The notes: generated by a model from the sequence alone, not told the origin. Numbered from the stretch's first letter, positions 15,917 through 26,071 are shown. The stretch: DNA of 64,000 nucleotides from Iodobacter sp025352645 (GCF_033446605.1 NZ_JAWQUO010000017.1:48613-112612), one strand, 5' to 3'. Numbers and translations: made by a program.

Positions 15917-18900
15917 ATGAGTATTTTGAATTTTCCACGCATTTACTTTAAAGGTGCTGCACGGCTTAATGTGCCAACGGGGAATAGAAATATTGCCGGT
16001 ACTTTAGATATCACAAAAAATAGTGTGTACCAGGATGGCGCGCTATTTGATTTAAAAAAACACCCAAGTGAGTTTCATCAGTACCTAAGGCAACTACCCC
16101 CAAGGTTTAACTTACAAGGCTTACCTGATGATGAGGGTGTATTTAATCAAGCTGCTGGGCATAATTTTTTAGGGAATAATCATTTCTCTTGGGAAAATAC
16201 ACAGATTACCGCGCTGCAAATTCAGCCTGGTGTGCTATTGGAAAATGACTCATTACTTGCCTGCAAACTAGAGCTATGGGGGCATTACAATGAGTATTTG
16301 CGCACAACATTTAATCGGGCAAGATGGGTAGATATTGATCCTAGTCGTGACGATACGTCGCAAATTTATGCAGGGCAACTATGTATTAAAGAAGCGGTTG
16401 CCACTGCAAATGCCCCCTATATATTTTCATCAGAGATAGATTGTGTGCATTCGGTTCGTTGTTATGGTGAAAACCATATTCAGCAAAAACAGCCTCACTT
16501 TTTAGAGCCGGAATTTTCTAAGACAAGGGTATTTCAATTTTCTATTGCTAAAGATTCGGAGCATTTTATATTCAAACAACTGGATATAAAATCTGAGTTT
16601 ATTGAATATTTGCAGCAAGAGCTAAAAAGAGATGATGTATTAGGCTTAAGTATTCAGTATAGCGTTTTTAATATGTCTACTCCGCAGCAGCCAGATACGC
16701 CGGTATTTTATGATTTAAGCGGCACCATTGGTTTATGGTTAAAGCAAGATATGGCAACTTTTGCCAATGATAGAATTTTATATCCAGATAATCATCAGGG
16801 ATTTGGCCCTGTGGGGATTAAGATTCAAGGTGAATGGGCAAGTATCAGCATGCCTTGCAGTATTCCATTTATTAGCCGTGAAGCCAAATGTGCTGGGCAG
16901 CAACTCACTCATGCCTTGGGGCCAAAATACTCGCTAGGCGGATTAGAGCTAAGGAGTAAAGGTGGCGTATTATTGGCAAAAATTCCCGAGTCGGTTTATT
17001 TACCATACTGGGAGACGGCAGGGGTTTTTGATGTCCCATTATTAAATAACTCTACAGATGATTCATTAATATTGCATGGTGCAGGCAATCAATGGGAAGA
17101 GTCTGATTGGTTGATTCAAGCAGAGCAAAATGTTATTTCATTAGAAGCACCAGATAGAAAAAACAATAGCTTCTTTTCTAAAGAGCTAAAAATATTTAGC
17201 TATTACCGTGGCAAGCCAAAAGAGAAAAAAGACATTAGTGTCTTTATTGAGAACAAATCAATTGTTAGCACTTCTCAATTAATAATTTCAAGCAATGAAA
17301 GTGGCCAGGCATCCCTTACCATTACTAGCCAAAATCCAGGTGTCAGTGAGGTATTTGTAGGAGATTACAGGGGGAAGATATTAGTTCGTGTGCTCTCTGA
17401 TGATTGGGCTCTCTTGGATACTCCTGATCATCAGGTGGACTATACTTTTCTATATGAACAGGTAATGAGTTATTACGAGCTGATTTACCCATTTATGGCG
17501 GATAAAGTATTTAGCATGGCGGATCAATGTAAATGTGAAACCTATGCACGATTAATGTGGCAAATGTGTGACCCATTGAATAGAGATAAAAGTTATTACA
17601 TGCCAAGCACTAGAGAAATGTCTTATGCTAAATCGATATTATTTCTCAAGTATTTAAGTAATGTTGAAGCATCTGCCTTAAGTAGCCAAAAAAGTACGGC
17701 CGTTATTTCAAATGTAAAAGATGCTGAAATTAACAGCAAAGAAGAATTAATTCAGGTATTAAAGCAAGCCGTTAATTTAGAATTATCTATTATGCTGCAA
17801 TATCTTTATGCCGCATATTCATTGCCTACCTATGCTGCAGGTGAGCAATTAGTGGCCAGTAAAAAATGGAGTGTAGAGCAATTGGCTTTAGTTTGCGGTG
17901 GCGCAGATCGAAGGCAGCATTCTGGATGGCGCGGCACGATTTTAGAAATTGCTCATGAAGAAATGATTCACTACCTGATTGTGAATAATTTATTAATGTC
18001 TCTGGGGGAGCCATTTTTCCCAGGAACGCCTCTGTTTGGTTTAAAGGCTGCTGAAGAATTTGGTCTTGATACAGATTTTTCTTTTGAGCCTTTTTCAGAA
18101 AATGTACTTGCTAGGTTTGTTAGGTTTGAATGGCCTCATTATTATCCTTCTACAGGAAAATCGATTGCTGATTTCTATGCCTTAATTCGTAAGGCATTTG
18201 AAAATATACCTGATTTATTTACCAGTGAATTAGCTAAAACAAGTGGAGAGCATCATTTGTTTTTAAATGAACTGACGAATAGAAAATTCCCTGCTTATCA
18301 ATTAGAAGTAAATAATCGGGAAACCGCGTTATTTGCAATTGATTTTGTTACCGAACAAGGCGAAGGGGCCGCTGCAGATTCACCTTACTATGCACAAAGT
18401 CATTTTAATCGATTAAGGGAAATATCCCGTACTTTACTCGCCAGTGAAACGCCATTTGAGCCAGCAATTTCTGTTTTAAAAAATCCTGTGTTAGACCCAA
18501 CACCGGGTTGCAATACTGTATTAAACCCTGAGGCTAGGCAGCTCATGCTTTTCTATAAAGGGTGTCATGAGCTGACTTTTAATATGATGATTCAACATTT
18601 TGGACAAAAACCTTTAGGTAGCTTGCGTCGCTCAAGAGTAATGAATGCAGCTATCGATATTATGGCTGGGATATTAAGGCCATTGTCAGTGCAAATTATG
18701 TCCACCCCTTCTGGTATTCCTGGCCGGAATGCTGGGCCACCTGTGCCGCAGGCGATTCAATTTAGCCTGATTGCTGATTATCAGACGGGTTGTGCTGAAC
18801 TTGCAAGGCAATGCAGGGCGCTTGCAGAATATGCAAGAGGAATTACATTAATAAAACCAGCAGTGGCGCAAATTGAATTACTTGAATTTTATGATAAGCA

Positions 18901-18943
18901 AATGATGAATCTTGCAAGCGGACAACTTTCACGTGAAGGCTAA
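15917..18943 (+). CDS. vioB: Iminophenyl-pyruvate dimer synthase VioB
   Basis: A 1008-residue protein close in length and order to VioB of Chromobacterium. It begins MSILNFPRIYFKG, and has the HYNEYLRTTFNRARWVD segment, the CKCETYARLMWQMCDP region, and a ferritin-like part around residues 610-700 with ELSIMLQYLYAAYS and EIAHEEMIHYLIVNNLL. VioB is a heme enzyme that couples two imines from VioA into the dimer used by VioE. It lies 57 bp after vioA and has no recognisable Shine-Dalgarno site; the gap instead contains CCTCC. The start is supported by the conserved opening. Confidence 0.95.
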   Translation: MSILNFPRIYFKGAARLNVPTGNRNIAGTLDITKNSVYQDGALFDLKKHPSEFHQYLRQLPPRFNLQGLPDDEGVFNQAAGHNFLGNNHFSWENTQITALQIQPGVLLENDSLLACKLELWGHYNEYLRTTFNRARWVDIDPSRDDTSQIYAGQLCIKEAVATANAPYIFSSEIDCVHSVRCYGENHIQQKQPHFLEPEFSKTRVFQFSIAKDSEHFIFKQLDIKSEFIEYLQQELKRDDVLGLSIQYSVFNMSTPQQPDTPVFYDLSGTIGLWLKQDMATFANDRILYPDNHQGFGPVGIKIQGEWASISMPCSIPFISREAKCAGQQLTHALGPKYSLGGLELRSKGGVLLAKIPESVYLPYWETAGVFDVPLLNNSTDDSLILHGAGNQWEESDWLIQAEQNVISLEAPDRKNNSFFSKELKIFSYYRGKPKEKKDISVFIENKSIVSTSQLIISSNESGQASLTITSQNPGVSEVFVGDYRGKILVRVLSDDWALLDTPDHQVDYTFLYEQVMSYYELIYPFMADKVFSMADQCKCETYARLMWQMCDPLNRDKSYYMPSTREMSYAKSILFLKYLSNVEASALSSQKSTAVISNVKDAEINSKEELIQVLKQAVNLELSIMLQYLYAAYSLPTYAAGEQLVASKKWSVEQLALVCGGADRRQHSGWRGTILEIAHEEMIHYLIVNNLLMSLGEPFFPGTPLFGLKAAEEFGLDTDFSFEPFSENVLARFVRFEWPHYYPSTGKSIADFYALIRKAFENIPDLFTSELAKTSGEHHLFLNELTNRKFPAYQLEVNNRETALFAIDFVTEQGEGAAADSPYYAQSHFNRLREISRTLLASETPFEPAISVLKNPVLDPTPGCNTVLNPEARQLMLFYKGCHELTFNMMIQHFGQKPLGSLRRSRVMNAAIDIMAGILRPLSVQIMSTPSGIPGRNAGPPVPQAIQFSLIADYQTGCAELARQCRALAEYARGITLIKPAVAQIELLEFYDKQMMNLASGQLSREG

Positions 18944-18946
18944 AAA

Positions 18947-20236
18947 ATGAAAAAAATCATTATTGTCGGTGGTGGTTTAGCTGGTAGCTTAACCGCTATT
19001 TATTTAGCTAAACGCGGCCATGACGTACATGTTTTTGAAAAGAGGGGTGATCCGTTTATTGCGTATTCAGATTATATAGATCAAGTCAGCTCTCGTGCTA
19101 TTGGCGTCAGTATGACCGTGCGTGGGATTCAGGCGGTTTTAAATGCAGGTGTCCCAAAGGAAGAGCTAGATTTATGTGGGATTCCTATCTCAGGGATGTC
19201 TTTTTGTATTGCTGGAAAATTTAAAGTCAGAGAATTGCCTCCTATAGATTATCTATCTCCTCTTTCATTAAGCAGAGCTGATTTTCAAAAATTATTAAAC
19301 AAATATGCTGCAATAAATAATGTTCATTATCACTATGGGCAGCGTTGTTTGGAAGTTAACTTAGACGATAAAACAATCACCACAAAAGATAATGACGGGC
19401 TAATTGTTGAGCATAAGGGTGATTTATTGATTGGCGCAGATGGTGCGCGCTCTTGCGTACGGCAAGCCATGCAAAATAATTGCCGCAGGTTTGAATACCA
19501 GCAATCATTTTTCAAGCACGGTTATAAAACGCTGGTTATTCCTGATGCCAGCCAGTTAAATTTAAGAAATGATTTAATCTATTTTTTTGGTATGGATTCT
19601 GGAGGCTTATTTGCAGGGCGGGCGGCTACTATTCCTGATGGTAGTATTAGCTTTGCAGTTTGCCTGCCTTATCAGGGAGATATTAGTTTACAAACTAAAG
19701 ATACCGCAATAATGGGGCGCTTTTTTGATAAGTATTATGCAATGCTGCCTGAAGAAACAAGAAAAGAAATGTTATCGCAGTTTATGGAAAAACCGAGCAA
19801 TGATTTAATTAATGTTAAATCCTCTGTTTTTCATTATAAGCAGAATGCCCTGATACTGGGCGATTCTGCCCATGCCACTGCGCCTTTTCTGGGGCAGGGA
19901 ATGAATATGGCATTGGAAGACGCTTATATTCTGGATAAATTGTTTGAAAAACATAGTGAAGATTTTGAAAAAATTCTGCCTGCATTTACGCAGTTAAGAA
20001 AAAGAGAAGCCGATGCCATGCAGGATATGGCCATTAATAATTATGAAGTGTTGTGTAAGTCTAATCCTATTTTCTTTATGCGCTCTAAATATACCCGTTA
20101 TATGAGTAATAAGTTTCCTGCCAGCTACCCTCCGGATATGGCTGAAAAGCTTTATTTCACCTCAATGGCTTATAGCGAGCTAAGAGATATTCAACAGAAA
20201 CAAAATGTTTGGTACAAACTAGGGAGAGTAAACTAA
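18947..20236 (+). CDS. vioC: Violacein synthase / oxidoreductase VioC
   Basis: A 429-residue FAD-dependent aromatic hydroxylase related to kynurenine 3-monooxygenase. The dinucleotide motif IIVGGGLAGS opens the protein, the DG-type motif GADGARSCVR follows near residue 165, and the GD motif is LGDSAHATAPFLGQGMN near 305. VioC hydroxylates the indole C2 of protoviolaceinic or protodeoxyviolaceinic acid late in the pathway. It starts 3 bp after vioB with AAGG 8 bases upstream, consistent with translational coupling. Confidence 0.95.
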   Translation: MKKIIIVGGGLAGSLTAIYLAKRGHDVHVFEKRGDPFIAYSDYIDQVSSRAIGVSMTVRGIQAVLNAGVPKEELDLCGIPISGMSFCIAGKFKVRELPPIDYLSPLSLSRADFQKLLNKYAAINNVHYHYGQRCLEVNLDDKTITTKDNDGLIVEHKGDLLIGADGARSCVRQAMQNNCRRFEYQQSFFKHGYKTLVIPDASQLNLRNDLIYFFGMDSGGLFAGRAATIPDGSISFAVCLPYQGDISLQTKDTAIMGRFFDKYYAMLPEETRKEMLSQFMEKPSNDLINVKSSVFHYKQNALILGDSAHATAPFLGQGMNMALEDAYILDKLFEKHSEDFEKILPAFTQLRKREADAMQDMAINNYEVLCKSNPIFFMRSKYTRYMSNKFPASYPPDMAEKLYFTSMAYSELRDIQQKQNVWYKLGRVN

Positions 20237-21366
20237 TGAAAATTTTAGTCGTTGGAGCCGGGCCAGCGGGCCTTATGTTTGCCAGTCAGTTAAAGAAAAT
20301 TAAACAGGATTGGGATATCGCCATTGTAGAAAAAAATACAGTGGATGAGATTGTAGGTTGGGGTGTGGTTTTACCTGGCAGGGCACCTCACCATCCTGCA
20401 AATCCACTCAGCTATTTGTCAAATTACGCCGATATTGATGCGCAGTATATTGATGAATTTTGCCTCGTTCACCAAGGAGAACAGGAAAAGGCAAGCACGG
20501 GTATTACTTTGTGTGGAGCAGAAAGGCGATCTTTAGTAGGCGCATTAAGGGGGCTTTGTAGTGATTTACATATTCCAATTACCTATTCTTCCCCATTGTT
20601 TGATGGAAAAGATCTAGATACAGAAGCATACGATTTAATCGTGATTGCTAATGGAATTAATAATATATCTAATTACTTTAATGAAGCTTTAGTGCCTGAT
20701 GTTGAGTTTGGTAAAAATCGTTATATGTGGTATGGCACGCCACATATTTTTGATTCGATGAACTTGATTTTTAAGGCAACAGATCATGGTGTATTTATTG
20801 CGCATGCATATAAGTATTCCAGCACAAGGAGCACCTTTGTTGTTGAGTGCAGTGAGGATACATATCATTCCTCCGGTATTGAATCTTTATCAGAAGAAGA
20901 AGCAAAAGCATTTATTGCCAATATTTTTAGCGCTGAGCTTGATCAGCAGCCGGTTGAAGTTCAGCCTGGTTTGCAATGGCGAAATTTTGTAACGCTCAGC
21001 CATGCTAAAGCGTATGAGGGCAATTTAGTGCTGATTGGTGATGCATTACAAACTGGCCATTTTTCTATTGGCCATGGTACGACAATGGCGGTGGTTGCTG
21101 CACAAATGTTAGTAAAAGCACTTTATGACCATGCACAAGTAACTAGCGCTTTAGAAGATTTTAATGCAAAGGTTATTCCGCTGATGCAATTATTTAGCGG
21201 GCACGCCAGTATTAGCCGCAGCTGGTTTGAAACGGCGGCAGAAAGAATGGATTTAAGCGCTGGCGAATTGGCAAAGAGTTTTGCTGAGCGCCGCGAGCAG
21301 CTTCCCCCTTTGCCTGCTGCTCTGGCACAGGCGCTGGGTGCGGCGTTGTCGCGTAAGGAAGCTTAG
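20236..21366 (+). CDS. vioD: Protodeoxyviolaceinate monooxygenase VioD
   Basis: A 376-residue FAD-dependent monooxygenase. It opens MKILVVGAGPAGLMFASQL and has the GD motif IGDALQTGHFSIGHGTT near residue 275. VioD hydroxylates C5 of one indole ring of protodeoxyviolaceinate, making the violacein rather than deoxyviolacein branch. The ATG at 20236 overlaps the vioC stop by one base (TAATG), so translation is coupled; a longer upstream frame would overlap vioC and lacks family support. Confidence 0.95.
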   Translation: MKILVVGAGPAGLMFASQLKKIKQDWDIAIVEKNTVDEIVGWGVVLPGRAPHHPANPLSYLSNYADIDAQYIDEFCLVHQGEQEKASTGITLCGAERRSLVGALRGLCSDLHIPITYSSPLFDGKDLDTEAYDLIVIANGINNISNYFNEALVPDVEFGKNRYMWYGTPHIFDSMNLIFKATDHGVFIAHAYKYSSTRSTFVVECSEDTYHSSGIESLSEEEAKAFIANIFSAELDQQPVEVQPGLQWRNFVTLSHAKAYEGNLVLIGDALQTGHFSIGHGTTMAVVAAQMLVKALYDHAQVTSALEDFNAKVIPLMQLFSGHASISRSWFETAAERMDLSAGELAKSFAERREQLPPLPAALAQALGAALSRKEA

Positions 21367-21948
21367 ATGCTTGCAGAGAAAATTGTGCCGCCACGCTTAC
21401 CTGAGCAATGGAGCAGTAGCTATGTTTCTTACTGGCAGCCTATGCAAAAAGATGACCAGATTACTTCTGGCATTTGCTGGTTTGATTATGAGCAAAACCG
21501 CTGCCGGATTGATGGCTTATTTAACCCGTGGTCAGAGGAAAAAACGGGCCATCGCTTATGGATGTCAGAAATTGTGACGGCCAGCGAGGGGAAAACAAAA
21601 AAGTCTAAAATTGCTTACTATCGTGAGCCCGCTCAGAGTGAGACGGAGTATGAGGCAGTTGTACTCGATGATGATCTAGATGTTTGCCACGACGTTTTAT
21701 TAACACAGGATGTTTTATTGCAATACCAGGCCAGCTATGCGGGCAGCCAACATTTGCTAGGTAGGGAAACTGAAGCTTGGACTTTTACTAAGCCAGGTAA
21801 AGGCCCTTCAACCTATTACTTTGTAAAAGGCACTAATCAATTGATTAGGATGGTGACGGGGGATCCTGAAGTGCATGCTTCTATTCGTGATTTTCCTAAT
21901 TTTACAACGCATGCCATTGCTGATGAGATATTTTCAAACGGTGCTTAA
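21367..21948 (+). CDS. vioE: Protodeoxyviolaceinate synthase VioE
   Basis: A 193-residue protein without cofactor motifs, matching VioE in length and in blocks such as LPEQWSSSYVSYWQPM, CWFDYEQNRCRIDGLFNPWS and KPGKGPSTYYF. VioE moves an indole ring of the VioB product to give the protodeoxyviolaceinate skeleton instead of chromopyrrolic acid. Its ATG directly follows the vioD TAG. It is the last gene of the operon and is followed by a strong hairpin terminator. Confidence 0.95.
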   Translation: MLAEKIVPPRLPEQWSSSYVSYWQPMQKDDQITSGICWFDYEQNRCRIDGLFNPWSEEKTGHRLWMSEIVTASEGKTKKSKIAYYREPAQSETEYEAVVLDDDLDVCHDVLLTQDVLLQYQASYAGSQHLLGRETEAWTFTKPGKGPSTYYFVKGTNQLIRMVTGDPEVHASIRDFPNFTTHAIADEIFSNGA

Positions 21949-21965
21949 TTACTATTAAGTTAATT

Positions 21966-21998
21966 AAAAAGGCAGAGCAATTATTGCTCTGCCTTTTT
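21966..21998. terminator. Bidirectional terminator between vioE and the MATE gene
   Basis: A perfect 10-bp stem GGCAGAGCAA/TTGCTCTGCC with a TTA loop is flanked by five A on the left and five T on the right. It should stop transcripts from both convergent genes. Confidence 0.9.
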
Positions 21999-22064
21999 AA
22001 TTTTACTATTTTAGCCTAAGCGGGCATATTGTACTTATATTACATGCCTGACATAGAATCAGTG

Positions 22065-23459
22065 TTAGTTTGTTTTTATTGGTTTTGTGAGTTTTATTAA
22101 ATAGCGGCTTGAGAACGTGAGGGCTATTGCTCCACCAATAAAATCAGCAATCGGGAAAGATAGCCAGATTCCCGTGCTATGAAAAAAGAGTGGCAGTATA
22201 AAAATAAGAGGAATAAGCAGAATATATGTTCTAGCTGCATCAAGAAGCATGGCAGGTAGTGCTTTTCCCATTCCTTGAAATAAACCGCTAGACATCATAC
22301 ATACGCCCGAAGCAAGAAAACCAAGAAAACAAATTGCTGCAATCTTTTTGCCTTCATAGATAATTTCATTGCTTTGTGTAAAGAGCTGTAACAGCCATTC
22401 AGGATTAAAGCAAAGCAATACTGTAACGAGTAATCCCCATGTTGTACTACAAATAAGGGCAGAAATATAAGCCTGCTGTACTCGTTTAAATTGGCGTGCG
22501 CCGTAGTTAAATGCAGATAGAGTTTGTAAAGCGATCATCATGCCAATAATGGGCAGGAATAAAAACATATAGCAGCGCATTAAAATACCGTGCGCGCTAA
22601 TCAGTGTGCTAGATTGCTCTGGTACTACAACAGAAATAGAGTATACCGATATGGCCATGATGATTGAAAAACCACCATGTGAAAGTAAAACAGGCATGCC
22701 AAAACTGATTATATCTAAATAAACTTTTAATTTAGATACAAGATACTGTGGCTTGAATTTTGCTGCATTCTCGCCTTTGCGTTGTAGGTGTAATGCTAAA
22801 ACTAAGGCTAAGGTCATGGCACAAGCGGTGGCCCATGCCGCGCCAGCAACGCCCCATTTAAAAACAAAAATAAAGAGGGCATCAAAAATAATATTTAGAA
22901 TAGATCCAGTAGATAATACCTGCATCATTGCTTTTGGGTTGCCTGATGCGCGAAAGCTTTCGGTGATTTGATTGCTAATAAATCCAACGATAGAGAAAAT
23001 AAGTACCGGTACAAGGTAGCTATCTGCCTCTTGTATAAAATCATTAGGTACGGCCAATAATGCATAAATGGATGGCCTGAAGATCATGAGTAAGGCTGAA
23101 ATAATAATTGCGCTAGTAATGGCAAGTAAGAATGATGCAGAAAAAACACGAGAGGCTTCTTCGTATTGTTTAGCCCCTAAATGCCTTGAAATAATTGAGG
23201 CCATTCCACTGCCTTGCATTGTGCTCATTGCAAGTAAAAGCATTTGGATAGGGAAAACAGCAGAGACGGCACCCATTGCATGATAGCCAATGCCGCGTGA
23301 TATAAATAAGCCATTTACAACAATATACATGCCGTTAATAACCAGGCCCACAATGGTGGGGAGCGCCATATATAGAAATTGTTGAAAAACGGGCGATTTT
23401 AAAAGAGGAGATTCACTGTTTATATGGTTATTATCTATATACGCCAATTCCATTGACAT
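22065..23459 (-). CDS. MATE family multidrug efflux transporter
   Basis: A 464-residue inner-membrane protein with about 12 hydrophobic segments in two similar halves, typical of MATE/NorM-type sodium or proton antiporters. Segments such as LVINGMYIVVNGLFISRGIG and GSGMASIISRHLGAK match the family. Its AT-rich composition is like that of the vio genes, and it faces vioE across a shared terminator. It may export violacein or protect the cell from it, but this rests only on position and composition. Confidence 0.85.
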   Translation of the reverse strand: MSMELAYIDNNHINSESPLLKSPVFQQFLYMALPTIVGLVINGMYIVVNGLFISRGIGYHAMGAVSAVFPIQMLLLAMSTMQGSGMASIISRHLGAKQYEEASRVFSASFLLAITSAIIISALLMIFRPSIYALLAVPNDFIQEADSYLVPVLIFSIVGFISNQITESFRASGNPKAMMQVLSTGSILNIIFDALFIFVFKWGVAGAAWATACAMTLALVLALHLQRKGENAAKFKPQYLVSKLKVYLDIISFGMPVLLSHGGFSIIMAISVYSISVVVPEQSSTLISAHGILMRCYMFLFLPIIGMMIALQTLSAFNYGARQFKRVQQAYISALICSTTWGLLVTVLLCFNPEWLLQLFTQSNEIIYEGKKIAAICFLGFLASGVCMMSSGLFQGMGKALPAMLLDAARTYILLIPLIFILPLFFHSTGIWLSFPIADFIGGAIALTFSSRYLIKLTKPIKTN

Positions 23460-23926
23460 AGTGGGCCTTTGTTGTGTAGTTTTGTTTCGGAGATAAAGCG
23501 ACTCTGCTTATGATGGCTTATCTAAGATGAAAAATATAAGCTAAAACTATAGCTGTATCTTATTAAGATGCAATTACACATCATAAAATATAGGGTTAAA
23601 ATTGTCGTGAAATTTAAGTAAAGCGTTGTAAAAATGTAATTTTTAAATTGATGATTGTAATTGTTTGTGTAAGTATTTTTATTTTGTGTCGGAGAGTGTT
23701 GTTTTTAAAAAGAAGCTGATTAGTAAGCTGCTTAGCAGCGTGTAGTGCTTACAAAATATCAGCTAATTAATCTTGGTCGCTGTCAAGCCGATGAGTGCAT
23801 TTTTAGTATTTACTGCTGAATGAAGCGAGATAAATATCGAAAGATATTACAAAGTAAAGATATACATTGTGATATATATCCTATGATTTATCATGCTTTG
23901 ATTAATTGCGATGGATAAAATGCAGC
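23460..23926. other. 467-bp AT-rich intergenic region
   Basis: No gene or convincing RNA is seen. It should hold the divergent promoters of the MATE gene and the DUF6394-like gene. Confidence 0.5.
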
Positions 23927-24310
23927 ATGAATATTGAAAAAGTAGTATTTGGATTTTTTATCCTGTTGGCATTTACCCTTAATTTTGGCTTTGTGCTGGG
24001 GCCAATGGATGTTGCGCATCAGCATGATGTATTTGAGCTGTTTTTGGCGATAGTGGTGAGCTTGATTGCTACCGTGATTAAATTTGGCGATCGTACCCAA
24101 GTGGGGGCTTTGCATTTGGCAACCAGTTTAGTTGCCGATTTACAATTAATTGCTGCAGCTTTAGTTTGGGGGCACGCGATGTATGTTACCCAAGTTGGGA
24201 TGACGCCAGATGTTACCTCGATGGTGGTGTCTTTTTCTGCCGGAGCACTCGCCGCCAATGTGGTTTCGGTGGTATTGCTGATTGGCGAAACCTTGCAGCA
24301 TCGGCGCTAG
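23927..24310 (+). CDS. Small membrane protein (DUF6394-like)
   Basis: A 127-residue protein with four predicted membrane segments (about residues 5-23, 36-55, 63-85 and 97-120). It lies 10 bp upstream of a potassium-channel gene on the same strand, so the two are probably co-transcribed and may work together. ATG at 23927 gives the best family-like opening, MNIEKVVFGFFILLAF; an upstream TTG is less likely. Family naming is from memory of similar proteins beside TrkA-type channels and is moderately sure. Confidence 0.65.
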   Translation: MNIEKVVFGFFILLAFTLNFGFVLGPMDVAHQHDVFELFLAIVVSLIATVIKFGDRTQVGALHLATSLVADLQLIAAALVWGHAMYVTQVGMTPDVTSMVVSFSAGALAANVVSVVLLIGETLQHRR

Positions 24311-24320
24311 GCTATTTCTG

Positions 24321-26021
24321 ATGCCTAATATCTTTTTTATGGTGATGCGGCGCATGCGTGCGCCGATTATTACGCTGATTCTTATTTATGCCATTTCGGT
24401 TTTAGGATTGGTGCTGATTCAAGGGATTGATGATCAGGGCCGTCCTTATCATATGGATTTTTTCCATGCCTTTTATTTTATTAGCTATACCGCAACCTCT
24501 ATTGGCTTCGGTGAAACGCCTTACCCGTTTTCTTATTCGCAGCGCTTATGGGTTTTATGCTGTATCTATTTGTCGGTAACTGGTTGGGCTTATAATTTAG
24601 GATCTATTTTTACTTTATTTAATGATCAAACATTAAAGCGGGCAGTTCAATACGCTAGGTTTAAAAATAAAGTACATCGTTTGCGTGAGCCATTTTATTT
24701 AATTTGTGGCTATGGGCAAACAGGTCGTTTGCTCTGCAAAGTACTGGATGATTTAAATATTCGCTTTGTAGTGGTGGAGCAAAAAGAAGCGCGGGTGAAT
24801 GATTTATCTCTGGCCGGTTTTCATTCAGATCCTGTTTATTATGCGGGGGATGCCTCTAATCCTGAATTACTAAAAATAGCCGGCATTCAGCACGCCATGT
24901 GCCGAGGGGTGTTGGCTATTACGGGGGATGAAAACGTTAATTTGGCAATTGCGATGGCGGCCTTTGTTTTACAGCCTAAATTAGTTTCTATTTGCCGCTG
25001 TAAGAACAAGGCGGTTGCAGACAATATGCAATCGTTTGGCGCAAATAAAGTAATTAATATGTTTAATGCGGTGGGCAAGCAATTTCAAATGCTTTTACAC
25101 GCACCGCATACTTATCGCTTATGGAATTTACTTTCAGATTTTCCTGGGCAGCCCATTGCTGGATTAGTGCGCCCTCCTAGCGGGCATTGGGTGATTGTGG
25201 GGTATGGCCGTTTTGGTATGTCCATGCGCGCGGCTTTGCTACAAGAGGGGGCGAGCGTTACCGTGATTGATCCTGATCCGCAGCCTGATTTATTGCCAGC
25301 AGAGTTTGTGCAGGCCCTAGGCGTAAATGCCCCCGCTTTAATTGCAGCAGGCATTGAGCGCGCTTCGGGCTTATTGGTTTGCCATGATCACGATATTAAT
25401 AATTTATCGGCATTGGCTACGGCCAGATCGATTAACCCCAAGCTATTTGTGGTGGCAAGGCAAAATCTGCGCGATAACCATTTATTGTTTGAAGCTTTTA
25501 AGCCTGATATTACGTCGATTCGTAGCGAGATTGTGGCGCATGAATGTTTGCGCTCGATTGAAACGCCATTATTAGCGCAATTCTTAGATTTAATAAAAGA
25601 TGAGGATGAAGCTTGGGCTAAGGCCTTAATTGATCAATTGACTAATTTATGCCATGGTAAAGTGCCAGAGATTTGGAGTATTACCCTAAATGCTAAAAGT
25701 ACTGCGGCGGTGCACGCATTTTTAGCCAATCCGGTGCCGTCTTTGCGCTTAGGGCATTGGATTAACGATCCTTTTGCCGAGGGAAAATTAAAATGCCAAG
25801 TGTTATTGCGTTTGCACGATGAAGAAGCGCAGCTTTGGCCAGCATTAGATACGCCGCTGCGCTTTGGCGATCAATTACTATTTGCTGGGAACCATGATGC
25901 TTATCTTGCGCATATAGCGATGCAAGAGGCGACGCATTTATTAGATTTTGCCCGTACTGGCAAAAGAGAACCGCAAAGCTGGGTATTCAGAAAGTGGGCA
26001 GAACGCAGGCAGCATAATTAA
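24321..26021 (+). CDS. Potassium channel protein with two TrkA-N domains
   Basis: A protein of about 566 residues. Two membrane helices flank a pore loop with the selectivity-filter-like TATSIGFGE near residues 53-61. Two NAD-binding TrkA-N domains follow: the first opens LICGYGQTGRLL near residue 130, the second VIVGYGRFGMSM near 295. This matches ligand-gated K+ channels controlled by cytoplasmic RCK domains. ATG at 24321 is preferred; an earlier TTG overlaps the upstream gene. The duplicated regulatory domain in one chain makes a dimeric channel gating ring likely. Confidence 0.82.
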   Translation: MPNIFFMVMRRMRAPIITLILIYAISVLGLVLIQGIDDQGRPYHMDFFHAFYFISYTATSIGFGETPYPFSYSQRLWVLCCIYLSVTGWAYNLGSIFTLFNDQTLKRAVQYARFKNKVHRLREPFYLICGYGQTGRLLCKVLDDLNIRFVVVEQKEARVNDLSLAGFHSDPVYYAGDASNPELLKIAGIQHAMCRGVLAITGDENVNLAIAMAAFVLQPKLVSICRCKNKAVADNMQSFGANKVINMFNAVGKQFQMLLHAPHTYRLWNLLSDFPGQPIAGLVRPPSGHWVIVGYGRFGMSMRAALLQEGASVTVIDPDPQPDLLPAEFVQALGVNAPALIAAGIERASGLLVCHDHDINNLSALATARSINPKLFVVARQNLRDNHLLFEAFKPDITSIRSEIVAHECLRSIETPLLAQFLDLIKDEDEAWAKALIDQLTNLCHGKVPEIWSITLNAKSTAAVHAFLANPVPSLRLGHWINDPFAEGKLKCQVLLRLHDEEAQLWPALDTPLRFGDQLLFAGNHDAYLAHIAMQEATHLLDFARTGKREPQSWVFRKWAERRQHN

Positions 26022-26025
26022 GTGA

Positions 26026-26071
26026 TAGGGTGGGTTACGCCAAGCAAAAATCGCTCGTCTAACCCACCCTA
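26026..26071. repeat. Palindromic repeat (TAGGGTGGGTTA type)
   Basis: TAGGGTGGGTTA and TAACCCACCCTA form perfect 12-bp arms around 22 bases, 4 bp after the channel stop codon. Member of the scattered palindrome family; it could also act as an RNA 3' stabiliser or terminator. Confidence 0.75.

Noticed and set aside
13078..23459. Quorum-sensing luxI/luxR genes near the violacein cluster
   Set aside because: No reading frame in or around the cluster resembles an acyl-homoserine-lactone synthase or a LuxR receptor.
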